A DNA stretch of 64,000 nucleotides. It comes from Paroedura picta. Its lineage: Eukaryota > Chordata > Lepidosauria > Squamata > Gekkonidae. Positions 49,901 to 60,300 of this stretch are shown piece after piece. The number at the start of each line of letters is the position of its first letter. Position 1 is the first letter of the stretch. Below the pieces are notes generated by a model. It was not told the origin of the DNA and made no database searches. It worked only from the letters and a program-made list of their open reading frames with translations. Made by a program: the position numbers and the translations under genes. The DNA is taken from assembly GCF_049243985.1 (NCBI RefSeq), contig NC_135380.1, forward strand, positions 22,988,501-23,052,500, given 5' to 3'.

Positions 49901-51998
49901 TTAAATTGTCCCTTTTAAAATGGCCCCTTTTAAAAACATGTGTGTGTGTTTTTGCATACCATAGTAGAACAAAGCAAAAGGTTCTACATTTGAGAGCGCT
50001 TTCCTCAAGTGGGAGAGTTCTTCATCCATTGTATTAGGAGCTCATTGGTAAGCTGTGATCAGCAGCAATGTCAACTGACTGACACATGCTGCTGGCAGAG
50101 CCTCAATGGAATCATAGTTCATGGGCTTTCCATTCAGCCACTGGTGTAAGACAGCTCAGGGGTGGAGACAGAAAACACAGTGACATTTACACATGCCATC
50201 AACAGCATCCCTGGAACCAGCTTGCAAGAAAGTATAGCAAAGTAAATTTACAATACTGCAAGGAAATGACTCGAGAAAATGCTGTGAAGGGCGAGTGCAA
50301 TGCATAATCAAAAATACTGTGATGGCTTTTCCATGACAAAACCACTGCCACATGCAGAATCAAATACAAGGTTAAAAGATCTTTGAAGTAACCAGTCTCT
50401 AAGTGATCTTGGAGTCCATAGGTGACATTGAATTTAAGAGGTTGGATTCTCTGAGTAACAGAAGCACTGGGGAAGATTAGGAGTAGGGTTGAGTGCTCCG
50501 ACATGCTTCGGTGAGCACCAATGCCCGAGGCGGCCAGTGCCACAGCATGGAGGCACGCTAGCCGGTGCCTGCATGCCGACACAGAGCTCTGCATTTGCGT
50601 GCGGGCATCGGCTCATGCGCCACCGCCAACACCATTCCCCTCCCCTCTGTGCCACAGCATTGGCCGCCTCGGGCGTCGGTGCTCGCCTAAGCGGCCAAAG
50701 TGCACCAAAGCACTCAACCCTAATTAGGAGGCCGTGATATAAGAACCAGGAAGATGGTGTTAAGATGGTAGGTCAAGGGTTAAGGTAGCAGCACCACAGC
50801 ACAGGAATAACACTGGGGATATGGCTGGGGGTTCAGATGACTTACCTCTTGCTCGAAATTCTCTAAAAACACACAAAGAGGGTTGTGTTAGTAAAAGCCA
50901 GTCAATAATTCAAGAGTTCTACTGGTACAATGAATCATTGGTTCATTATACCAATGATTCATAGGCTGGGTGGATCCCTTTGAACAAGAGGGTAGTCAGA
51001 CCCACCCTACTCACTGAGCTACCTCATAAAAGTCCTCTGAGTTAATGGAAAGCAAGGTCAGTTATGAGCACTCCACTTACCTGGCCGGCTTGGAGGAGAT
51101 GGTGGGGCTTGGGGTCTGTACCAGCAAAATAAAGAATGAGATAAATAAATCTTCAGGTGATGCTGTGTTCAGCAATTTCCATTTATACTATGTAATGAAA
51201 AGGGGGCATATTCTCCTTCGTGTGGAGGCTTCCCAGAAAAGATTGAGCTTTTTTTTGGGGGGGGGTAGAAGCTTTAAACTAGTGGTTTTCAAGGGGTGTG
51301 CCTTTTCCCTACATCATCTTGTCTCTTGAGGGCCTTGGAGTGTGGGGAGTATCCAAGAGCAGTTCATTAGAAGGACTGTAGGTAGCATCCTTTGCCACGT
51401 GAGACTGCCCTCTCCTAGTAGGGCTTCAAAGAAATGGAATCTCCTCATAGACTTTGGTCATTCCCGGAACCCTGGTGCTTATATGCATTGTGGCGTTTAT
51501 GTCAGTATCTGAGACGCGTTGAGTGATACAGAACCAATACACCAATATACATGAATCCTGGGACACCTTAAAAGACCACCAGACTCCTAAATATTTTTGC
51601 TTCAACCAACCAAACCTTCACTACCGCTGAGCCAACGGACCAGCAGTGTGATACATGCAAATAGCACTGTGGGAAGGCAGACTTAGTGCAATCCCCTTTA
51701 CCTGTCTTATCACCTGTACTGATTGGTAAACATCCTTGTCATGGATCTATCAAGTCATTCTCTCCCACCCCTTGAGCTACCTGCCCACCCACTCACAATC
51801 TGCCTAAGTTCAAAAAACCCCTTGAGCTACCTGCCCACCCACTCACAATCTGCCTAAGTTGAAAAAACCAGCATTTGTTGAAGTTCAGTATGATTGAAAT
51901 GCATTAGGTCTGAACTTGTTGGCATGACTGGTATACACACTGAATTGTCTTGTGTGGCAAACAGATATTCTTTTATGGTTTTTAAACCATTTTTGCTC

Positions 51999-52060
<62 letters not shown>

Positions 52061-54797
52061 TGTTAATATTTTTCTCCATTTGAGTTTATCCCCAGCCTTT
52101 GTGGTTCTAGTTTGATTAGACACCTCTGACTGAAGTTCCATTCACACTCCACTCAAATCCATTTTCCTTTAATCTTATTTCTTTTTATTTGTAAAAAGAA
52201 CATGATCAAATAGGTATCAGATACTCACAGGTTCTTGTTCTTCCCAAATATGTTCTGCAAGAAGTAAAAACCAGAGAGAATTAGTAAATTCGAGCTGACA
52301 TTGAAGTTGAAATCATCCCCTGTAACAACTAATAACCATGACAAGTGCTACCTTTAGTGTACGTACAAGCCTGTTTTTAATTGTCACATTGTCGCTTGAC
52401 CAAGGAAAGGACCCCAGGATGGAGCTGCAGCCATAGAAGCAGGTTGAGTCTTTGACTATTAAGGCCTCTCCATTTCCTCATTGGGGACCTAAAACAGCTT
52501 ATATCAATATCCACTTTATCCTCTCACCACCCCTGCGTGGTAGGTTTGGCAGAATATGTGTGTGACTGGCCCAGGGTCACCCAGCAAGCTTCTACAGGAG
52601 AGTGGTGAGTTGAACCTTGGTTTCCCAGACCCTAGTCCAAGACTCTGACCACAAGAGAACTTGTAACCAATGGGAAAGGCAAAGTGCATCTTTTAAGATT
52701 TAAACTAGCTCACAGAAAGCCCTCAACCAGCTGTTTCACACTGACACTAGTTGGCCTTGGTCCTTGCAGGTAGGAATTTCACAAAAAGGCTGCCATATGA
52801 CTCTTTATAGAGTTCAAAAATACATTAACATCTGGAGCTTCAAGCAACATGCAAACGCTCCTTCCATACACTCTCCAAACATCCTAATAATGGAACATAG
52901 TTTGGGTCCTTTGGTACCATAAAGACCTACAAAGTTGAATTCTGTGTATAAACTTTCATTTTCAATGCATTTTTGCCTGTAGCACTAGTTTAAACCAACA
53001 GCACAGAAAACAGTTTTGGTGTGGCTAAAGGACATTATTTTATCTTGCTGGGATCAAATCGTACACTTGTGCAATTAATTATGAACTACCCGAAAGAGTA
53101 GTGTACATTTTAGAATACGCTACCTGCCAGTCAATATAATGCAGGCCCAGGATGGATCCCATCCCTACAGATATGTACACAGAGAACCTCTTGCTAGGTA
53201 TAACTGTTCCCTATCAACAAGTTCTGTCTCTGTCAAGTTTCTTCCCAGGATCAGCCAAACAATAATGGCAGAAAGCAGAAAAATGGCAAACTTACCATTC
53301 TGGAAGAAGAATAGAGTCACTCTGCCAACTTGGAGCTAGTTCCCATGCAAATGGTGACCTGGGTTTGTGGGGCAAGCACAAAACTCCACTGTGTTTGGGA
53401 TTTGCATACACCTTACTGATGAGTCAAACCTGAAGCAGCAGAAAGTGAACAAGGGAAAGAGCACAGAGAAACATGGAGAAACCAGCATTGCCACTTTACA
53501 CACCTCAGTCCTTTACAAACCACTCGAGAAACCTGGTGACTGACTCAACTGTTAGTAAGGATGCCAGCCTCCAGGTGGGACCTGGGAACCCCCCAGAATT
53601 ACAACAGAGATCAGTTTCCCAGAGAAAATGGCCACCTAGGAGGTAGACGGTATGGCGTTATACCTACTGATGAAGTCCCTCCTCTCCTCAAATCCTGCCC
53701 TCTGCAGACTCCACCTCCAAAGTCTCCACGTTTTCCCCCAACCCAGACTAGCAACCCTAGCTATGAACCAAGAGGTAGCCGAGGCTACTCTCTGCTATGC
53801 TATGAACTGCACAGCTGGGTTTTAAGCACACAATTATCTCTCAGCCTTCTATGTTCGGTGCAGATATAACCACGCTTCTTTATATTACCAAGCTAAATGA
53901 GAAAGTAAATTATAGACGAATTATTGTAAATGGGTTGGATCCCGCCAACTTACTGTTGGCCCAAGGGAAAAGAATGGCTGCTTTTGACTCCCTAAAGAGG
54001 GCAACCACAGGGAACAGGGTAATCTGCTGAGATGGGCCCTTCTCCTTGATCAAGCAGAAAAGCTGGCAAGATCTATCTCAGATGCTATGATTATGATATA
54101 GCAGAAAGGACAAAAGGAGAAGAAACAGCCATGATACTGCCTTATGACACCAAGAACATGAGCAGCAAGATCCCAAGTTTCAACATTACCTGAGCTAACA
54201 CAAACCCACTAGTGGCAAATCTGTCATGTGGGGATAATAACTGATGGGAATGCCAAGGAATTCCCCCCCCCCATACCCCAGCAATACACCATATAAGAGT
54301 ATACAAAAAAAGGATACATTTACTCCTCCCAAAAGAGAGGGAGGCCATCTTATATTAACATATAAGGGACAGTTATGTCTTATTAATTTTCTATATTTAG
54401 GTATATAAAAAGTGGTTATCTTACATTCAGATTTATCTTCCTTTCAAGTAAATACAGATACATTAATCTGCTCTAGTTATCAATATTATACTGGTATTCT
54501 GTTTTAGAGGACTCTATGCCGCCCAAAGCTCTACTTGTCACCCACATGATTCTGTCTACCAGCCCACCCACCACAGCATTATGAAATTCATAACCCCGTG
54601 AACTACAGCGTGGACCCTTGGGGATGAGACACTGTGGGCACACCTGATCCCTGCATGAGCAAACATTCTCAGTGCCAAGCCAAACAAATCAGTTCAGAGA
54701 ATCCCAATTGTGGCCTGTTTTGTCTTACCTTAGAGTAGGTAATGTCCAGCTGAAGTGTCCCCAACTTGAAGGTCTTACTCAAGTTGCACTTCAGCAT
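37910..54797 (-). CDS. SH2D6: SLP-76-family adaptor, best match SH2D6
   Basis: A signalling adaptor whose SH2 domain binds phosphotyrosine. Exons: 54797-54729, 52254-52229, 51115-51081, 50862-50846, 49773-49632, 48986-48925, 47903-47825, 46129-46010, 44596-44568, 44394-44358, 42493-42479, 42167-42153, 41213-41182, 40502-40419, 38714-38556, 38026-37910. All have AG/GT ends and agreeing phases, giving about 345 residues. Features: acidic stretch with QYTYEVPP (Y68, Y70) and ENIYLG (Y95), a KPPPPPPLPL tract, DPFPALKDDE, then EESIYLTCEPS (Y198). The SH2 domain (about 235-340) has WYAGSCDRRTAEAALLRF, AYMVRQSS (Arg261, phosphate binding) and LGKDGKSHEE; the end is TCLLFPVKP. The LG-GKSHEE loop and final LLFP-KP favour SH2D6 over BLNK. 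The start is unsure: ATG at 54797, or 53298 with a GTAAGT donor directly after it. Several exons are 15-37 nt. Confidence 0.85.
38117..38200 (+). repeat. 84-bp direct repeat, copy 2
   Basis: It matches 37069-37152 at about 80 of 84 positions. The terminal coding exon of SH2D6 (37910-38026) lies between the two copies. Confidence 0.88.
41290..41495 (-). mobile_element. MITE, family M1
   Basis: TGAAATTATAGCTCATCTCC, CTGGAGAAAATGGCTGC, CATAGCATTATACTCC and TCTCCAGGTATTTCCC match the inverted M1 body. It lies in an SH2D6 intron. Confidence 0.7.
43641..44296 (+). mobile_element. L2/CR1-group LINE, C-terminal end and tail
   Basis: Interrupted plus-strand frames give LHCLQIKGEIRFKVLVL, LSYLGDCLSLL and FSALAWWNALPNEIRALKD, the L2/CR1 C-terminal signatures, followed by a 3' tail ending AACAATAAATAAATACC. 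A run of about 17 C lies at 44094-44112. It is a dead, 5'-truncated insert in an SH2D6 intron. Confidence 0.75.
45648..45823 (-). mobile_element. MITE, family M1
   Basis: GCTGGCTTCCAGGTGGG, GAAAATGGGTGCTTTGGAGG, ATGGCATTGTACTCC and GGCAACCATATG match the inverted M1 body. Confidence 0.7.
46538..46742 (-). mobile_element. MITE, family M1
   Basis: CCCAGGTGGGACCTGGGG, CAGTTCATCTCCAGGC, GGAGAAAATGGCTGG, CATAGCATTATACTCC and GAGCTGGCAAACCTA match the inverted M1 body. Confidence 0.75.
47966..48153 (-). mobile_element. MITE, family M1
   Basis: CAGCCTCCAGGTCATAACTGG, ACAACTGATCTCCAGG, CCTGGAGGAAATGGCTGC and a right end at AGCATCCCTA match the inverted M1 body. Confidence 0.7.
48200..48295 (-). repeat. 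tRNA-like SINE fragment (family S2)
   Basis: CTCCTGCCTGATATTTTTAACTGG, GGGATTGAGCCCGGGACC and CATTAACACTGAACCATA are an inverted, degraded S2 head and body. The next element (48298) was inserted at its edge. Confidence 0.5.
48298..48823. mobile_element. MITE with TA target duplication, 526 bp
   Basis: The left end GGGATGGGTGA and right end CTGTGCACATCCC are related inverted repeats, flanked by TA on both sides (48296-48297 and 48824-48825), as expected of the Tc1/mariner group. A perfect 21-bp inverted repeat with a 4-base loop (ATAC) lies inside it at 48322-48367. No transposase frame is present. Confidence 0.65.
50486..50720. mobile_element. GC-rich foldback MITE with TA target duplication, 235 bp
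   Basis: The left end GGGTTGAGTGCT and right end AGCACTCAACCC are perfect 12-base inverted repeats, flanked by TA (50484-50485 and 50721-50722). Farther in, GAGCACC-A-GCCCGAGGCGGCC is repeated inverted, so most of the element can fold back. It is much richer in GC and CpG than its surroundings. It lies in the SH2D6 intron between the 17-nt and 142-nt exons. Confidence 0.85.
51768..51868. repeat. Tandem duplication, two units of 50 bp
   Basis: CCTTGAGCTACCTGCCCACC recurs exactly 50 bases on, and the units stay nearly identical through CTGCCTAAGTT-AAAAAA. The first A run differs by one C/G change. Confidence 0.92.
51999..52060. repeat. (TAA)n microsatellite
   Basis: About twenty uninterrupted TAA units follow GCTC. 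The poly-Leu open frame on the minus strand is just this repeat translated. Confidence 0.97.
52462..52668 (-). repeat. Older tRNA-SINE-type repeat
   Basis: TTTATCCTCTCACCACCC, GACTGGCCCAGGGTCACCCAGC, CCCAGACCCTAGTCC and ACTCTGACCAC are the inverted form of the widespread lizard SINE with a tRNA-like head. Confidence 0.6.
53558..53761 (-). mobile_element. MITE, family M1
   Basis: GCCAGCCTCCAGGTGGGACC at the left and GACTAGCAACCCTA at the right bracket AGAGAAAATGGCC and GGCGTTATACC, the inverted M1 body. Confidence 0.72.
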
Positions 54798-55524
54798 CTT
54801 CCAAAGGTTTCCATGTTTTGTTGTAAGGTTGTTACAGGAATGATGGATATTTTGTTGGGATTTTCATTTTTGTTGGGATGCAGTGGATTTTGACATCAGT
54901 TGACAAAAATTTCGTTTTACCATTGCCTTGACTGCTTCTCCCGTAATCTGATGGTCTCCCACCCACATGTGGACATTTATATTCCAAGATCTTTGGGGGC
55001 AGAGATGTGCATTTCCCCTGTAATTGCACTGTGTAAGCAGTTATGTATTTGGTTGCATAATCATTGTATTGCTTTTTATTTTACGCTGTTGCAGTCCTCC
55101 GTGTTGAATGGGCTAGGGAACCAAGGAAAAACTGATTTGTCAGCGTCTTTCAAGGCATTCTGACATTTAACACTGATCTAGCCAGACAGCCCACATCTTT
55201 GGTTGCAAATAGTATAATATGAAGGTACCATGACCCCCTGATGCTGAGTGTCCTGGCTGTTAAAACACTGTAACAATGTATGTGGTCTGTAGATACTTTA
55301 ATGCTTGTCAATGACCGTAATAAATTATCATTCAAAAAAGGTACCATGGCCCAACAAGAGTCCTTTATCAATACACCAGAAAGTAATCCCTTTTTATTAA
55401 TGACTTTAAATTAAGGAATTTGTGAAATTTGTATATTGATTCCCTCCTCCTGCTTTATTTCATTTGTTTCTATTTTGTGTTTTATTATTGCTCTGGTCTA
55501 AGTTTAAATAAATTCATGCATTCC

Positions 55525-55755
55525 ATTCAAATTAAGGCATTTACACCTCACTTTTCCCCCAAATGGGAATCCTAAGTAGTTTACAGTGTATTCCTCTCTT
55601 CCATTTTATCCTCACAACAATCCTATGAGGTAGGTTAGTCTGAGAGTGATTGACTGGCCGAAGGTTACCCAGTGTGCTTCCACAACTCAAGTGGGAATTT
55701 GAAACCAGGTCCCCCAAATACTAGCCTGGTGTTACTAACTACTACATCACATTGG
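55525..55755 (-). repeat. Older tRNA-SINE-type repeat
   Basis: TTTATCCTCACAACAATCC, TATGAGGTAGGTTAG, GACTGGCCGAAGGTTACCC and TGTTACTAACTACTACATCAC form the same inverted SINE as at 52462. Confidence 0.65.
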
Positions 55756-55929
55756 AATCCAAAGAGCTCATGAGGTAACCAAATATTTCCAATGGACAGA
55801 AGCAGAGACACCCTACTACTATGATGCTAAGGAATTGATAGCAATCATTGAGGGGTGTGCACTCAAATGGCCTCAGAAACCAGAGACTATAAAATGACTA
55901 GAGTTTTGTCCTCTGTATTCTTCAAAACT

Positions 55930-56372
55930 TGCCAACATACTTTTGCTTTCCAGATTATGCACCGTCACTTGGTAGTGCTTCCAAGTAGCAGCTGTTGCTT
56001 CCCTGTGCGCACTAAGCTGACGGAGCTTAAACAGTTCCGCAGGGCCTGCAAGGAGGAGCTCTTCCGCCAGGCATTTGGTTGAGACCAGACATAACCAACA
56101 GCGACCAAAGGGCCCCTGCTCCCCCCCGCCCCCCCTCAGAACACCACCTGTATACTCTGGACCTGTTTGTATTGTTGCACTGTTGCATTGTTTATTGGTT
56201 ATACTGTTATATTGTTATATGGTTACAACTATTAGTTATTATTATTGTACGGTTATTCAAATGTTATAGACTGTTCCATGTATTGTTCTTATGTTATTAT
56301 GTAAACTGCCCTGAGCCTCCGGGGAGGGTGGTAAATAAATATAATAAAATAAATAAATAAATAATTTTTTTT
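55930..56372 (+). mobile_element. L2/CR1-group LINE, C-terminal end and tail
   Basis: The frame ending in LKQFRRACKEELFRQAFG is the last part of an L2/CR1-group LINE protein. The 3' tail CTGCCCTGAGCCTCCGGGG, GGTGGTAAATAAAT and repeated AATAAATAAATAAAT follows. Truncated at the 5' end. Confidence 0.75.
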
Positions 56373-56495
56373 TACTTTTTGCTTGCAAGCCTGTCACAGC
56401 AACCTTTATCCCTTAGGGGTGAGGCATGTTGTTAGCAGTGGAAATAAGGGTGGAAAGTGGCAACATTGTTCTCCTTACATTCTTAAATCACAGGC

Positions 56496-56576
56496 AGAAC
56501 CTGGAGCAGGCGTTGGAAGGGTTCTCCAGGGTCATCTAGTCCAGCCCCCTGCACCATGCAGGAAACTCACAAGTAC
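56496..56576 (+). repeat. CR1-like LINE 3' fragment
   Basis: GCGTTGGAAGGGTTCTCC, AGGGTCATCTAGTCCAGCC and CCCTGCACCATGCAGG are a short piece of the CR1 3' region. Confidence 0.6.
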
Positions 56577-57347
56577 CTGGCTTTTGTTCACTTGTGTCCA
56601 GAGCAGAAGCTGGTTCAGTGAATGTTAAGGCCAGAGATTCATTCCTAATAAAAACTCTTCAATTCCATTTATTTTCACAGCACTAAGACAGAAAGTCACA
56701 GATGGGATAAACAGCAGCTTCCTGAGCCACCACAAGCTACATAGCATTTCAATCAAAACTTCCAAAGACAGAGGAGGGACAGGAACAAACAACTGAGAAA
56801 GGACACTCAGATCTTAGGAAAAGAGAAGAAAATACGGTGGTGGTGGTGGTGATGATAATCTAGTAACTATCAGGAACCAGATTTATTGGTTAAATGAGAA
56901 AATAAACCTATCCCCCCATTGAGGAAGGGTAGGCTGTCCTTCAGTTATATCCCTGTGAGTGACTCTGTAAGGATCAGTAACAGACGGTTCTTGGATTATA
57001 TCTAGCCCTCTGAGTGGAGCTGTTTAGTTTGCCAGACCCAGACACGAGAAAGAAAGGATGTGGATGAGCAGCAGAACAAGTGGCACCAGGAAATGATATC
57101 AAGTCCATTGGGGCAGGGGGACGAGGCACAGAACTTCCACCCACTCATCCAACTCACCATCCCATCCTCCTGGTGTCAGGCCCCATCAACAACATTGTTT
57201 GCTGGCCTGGGCTTGCCACCCAAGATAGCCAGACTATAAAGCCAGCATAAGGTCAGTTTAAGAATGGAGAAGATGGGGCTCAAGAGAGAACACGATGACT
57301 TCCCAGGTTTCTTGGCACAGTCAGAGTGAGAGCATCATTGAGGCTCC

Positions 57348-60300
57348 CTAGGAGCGGCAGCTGGCCCCAGAACAAGCCTGGAACTTGATCAGCCTCTGGT
57401 TCATCTGCTCCAGCAGCGAGGGATCCACGGACTTGGCTATATTGAGGAGTTGATGTGGGTCTGAAGTCACATTATAAACTTCTACAAAAGCCTGAAAAAG
57501 AGGACATGAGTCAGGATTTTCCCCCAAAATGGAAGCTACACCACAAGCTTCATCTTCAAGGATAGAGCTGAAGAAGGAAGGATGGCCTTGAAGAAATACA
57601 GAATTAGCAATCAAAGATCACAGTGAAGCTCATCTAAGGATGGTACTAGATTCATCAGTTACATTCCTGTTCACCATTGTCAAAATAGGAGCGCTTCAGC
57701 ATCAAAGAGTGGATGCAGAACTCTTTCGTGCTCACTCCATTAGAGTAGGGAGTGTGGCCCAGTTGTATGTCACCTGCTTGGCATGCAGAAGGTATCAGGT
57801 TCAGTCCCTGGCATCTCCATTTCTACCTAAGACCTCCCAGAGCTCCTGCAGCCACTAAGACCACTAAGGGAACTTCATGTGGCCAAGTTTCTTTTCCCCT
57901 TTACATCGATGTACTAGCCAAAACCAATCTGCATGGGATGAGAAACCAAGCAACTGTATGAAGCAGCTTTTCTAAATCAGGTTTTCTGGAGATCGACGCT
58001 GACATGTCGCTAAATTAAGCTTCTCTGCGGAATGGACTCATTGAATTCTAGCGATGCCGAGCCTTCTCAAAATGCCAGCAAAGCTTCTTGGTGATCAGCA
58101 AATATCAACTTCCCAAGCAGATCTCCCAATTTAGGGGACTGTGGCTCAGTGACAGAGCACCAGGTTTGCATGCTGAAACACACAGGCTCCCTTTTGCTAT
58201 CAAGCTGAAAAAGATCTTAGGGGCTGCCAATCAAAGTAAGCCATACTGAGCTCAATTAGCCAACAGTGACTTCACTGAAGCTTCATATATTTATTACGAG
58301 TTACAGGAAAGGGGAACTTCCTAAACTCACACTCTGGGTTCACACAAGACAGAAACAAGGGTCCGTGGGCTTGTCCAGCACCCTGAAGGAATCCTAGAAT
58401 ATTGCCCAGAATGCTTCAGAGAGCAGGAAACCTCTACAAACTGATGTGAAAAAATGCCCCTCCCAAAACGCATTCCTCATATAAAATCTTTTATTAGGAT
58501 CAGTTAAGCTTGATCACATCAGATCTCGGAAGCTAAGCAGGATCAGCCCTGGCTGGTATATGGATGGGAGACCTTCAAGGAATGACAAACCACCTCTAGA
58601 TCTCTTCTTAAAAATCCTACTGGGTGGCCATAAGTTGGCTCCAACTGGATGGCACTTTATACATACGGATCTAACTGGAGCTAACCTTAGTCCTCAGTTG
58701 CCCACTGTTTTAAGACTGCTATGAAATGGGGCTTTTCTGTTATGACCAGAGAACATTTTCTCTCTACCCACCTCCAGTTCACCTTTCCTTGTGCAGAACA
58801 TCCAGCTGGGTGAAGAAGCTCACTACCTTGTGATGGGTTGGGATGATGGGAAAACAGGTTCCTTCACAGGGGACAGCTCTGAAATACTGCTGACTGCCTG
58901 TGTTCCCTGTGCATTAACTAAAGTCCACAATTGCAAGCTCACCTCTCCCCTTCCCTTCCTAATGGGGGATACAGAATATGGCCAAGCTCACCTCGGTATC
59001 TGCAAACTCACAATACTGCAAGTTGACGGAGCTCAATGTGCGCACACAGGCATAGGTGTTATTGAAGGCATCCTCACAGACACAATCCGGAAAGCAATGC
59101 TAGGGTGGGAAGGAAAGAAAGAGCAAAAGAATGTATACCAAAAGCTAGCATCTAGCCAAGACTTTGAAGTGCCCTAGAACAGGGGTGGCCAAACTGTGAC
59201 TCTCCAGGTGTCCATGGACTACAAGCATAATGAGCTCCTGCCAGCACCATGCTCATGGCAATTGTAGTCCATGGATGTCTGGAGAGCAACAGTTTGGCCA
59301 CCCCTGCCCTGAAACATCTTTGTCAAGCAGGGTTTCCCCCAAATCATCACAAGACCCCAGGTCAAGACTCCCTCTGGACCTCTACTCACAACACAGGTCT
59401 TAGCTCAATGACTGTTTTGTGTCTTTTTAAAAAAATCACATGGCTTGTCTGGCCCCATGCAGAATGCCCTCTCCCTAATCCCTTTTCAAAACTTTCAGAA
59501 GAGATCTGGATCAAGTAATAGGAAGGAGGAGAAATGTCCCTCACTGACCTTGTAACGCAAAACAAAAGCTGTAATTGTAGTGGTATGACAGTGTGCGGAA
59601 CACCCAGCGGGAGATAATATGGGGTAATTTCAACCATCCCCCCCCCTTGGAACACTCTAGATAAATTAACAAGGGGACAAGATGCAGACACAAAAGAAAC
59701 CAAAAGCATCACTTCTGCCAACTGTTTGGAAGGCTGGCCTTGGTACATATGAAAATCAAGGGAAGGGCTGAAAGCAAACTCCACTTTGCATAGGCAAATG
59801 TTAAGCCCAGTGAGTCCTTGGGGTAAAACCCCTGATGACAGAGTGCCAGGAAGGAAATATTAGGGTTTGCATGTTCTACAGACACAAAGTTTTTGTTTGG
59901 AGGTAAAAACTAGGCCATACTGCTTAAAGCAAAGCCTAGTTTTACTTCTGAAGCAAAACACAACAGAGAAATAGGATAACAACTGTTTAACAATTGTTGA
60001 GAACGAGTCGCAGGGTAGCTTTAAGGGACATCTCCCTGTGCTATATAACCAGCTACTGGAACAAGAGTATAGAAACTCCAAAAGCTTTGTAAACATTTGG
60101 CGTAGAGCTCTGGATTATAATGTCTGTATTTATTTCATTCATTTATGCCCCACTTTCTCCCGAATGGGGACCCAAAGCACTTACATCATTCTCATATCCT
60201 CTGTTTTATCCTCATCATAACATCGTCACAATGGTGACCTCAGGCCAGGCATGCTTTCTGCCTAATATACTGCATAGAGCTAAGATGCAGAACAGAATGA

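Noticed and set aside
51885-52079. Leucine-rich minus-strand open frame resembling a membrane segment
   Set aside because: The leucines are the (TAA)n microsatellite read in one frame.
58497-58670. 5S rRNA gene
   Set aside because: Only the internal part of 5S is present and it is fused to a SINE tail.
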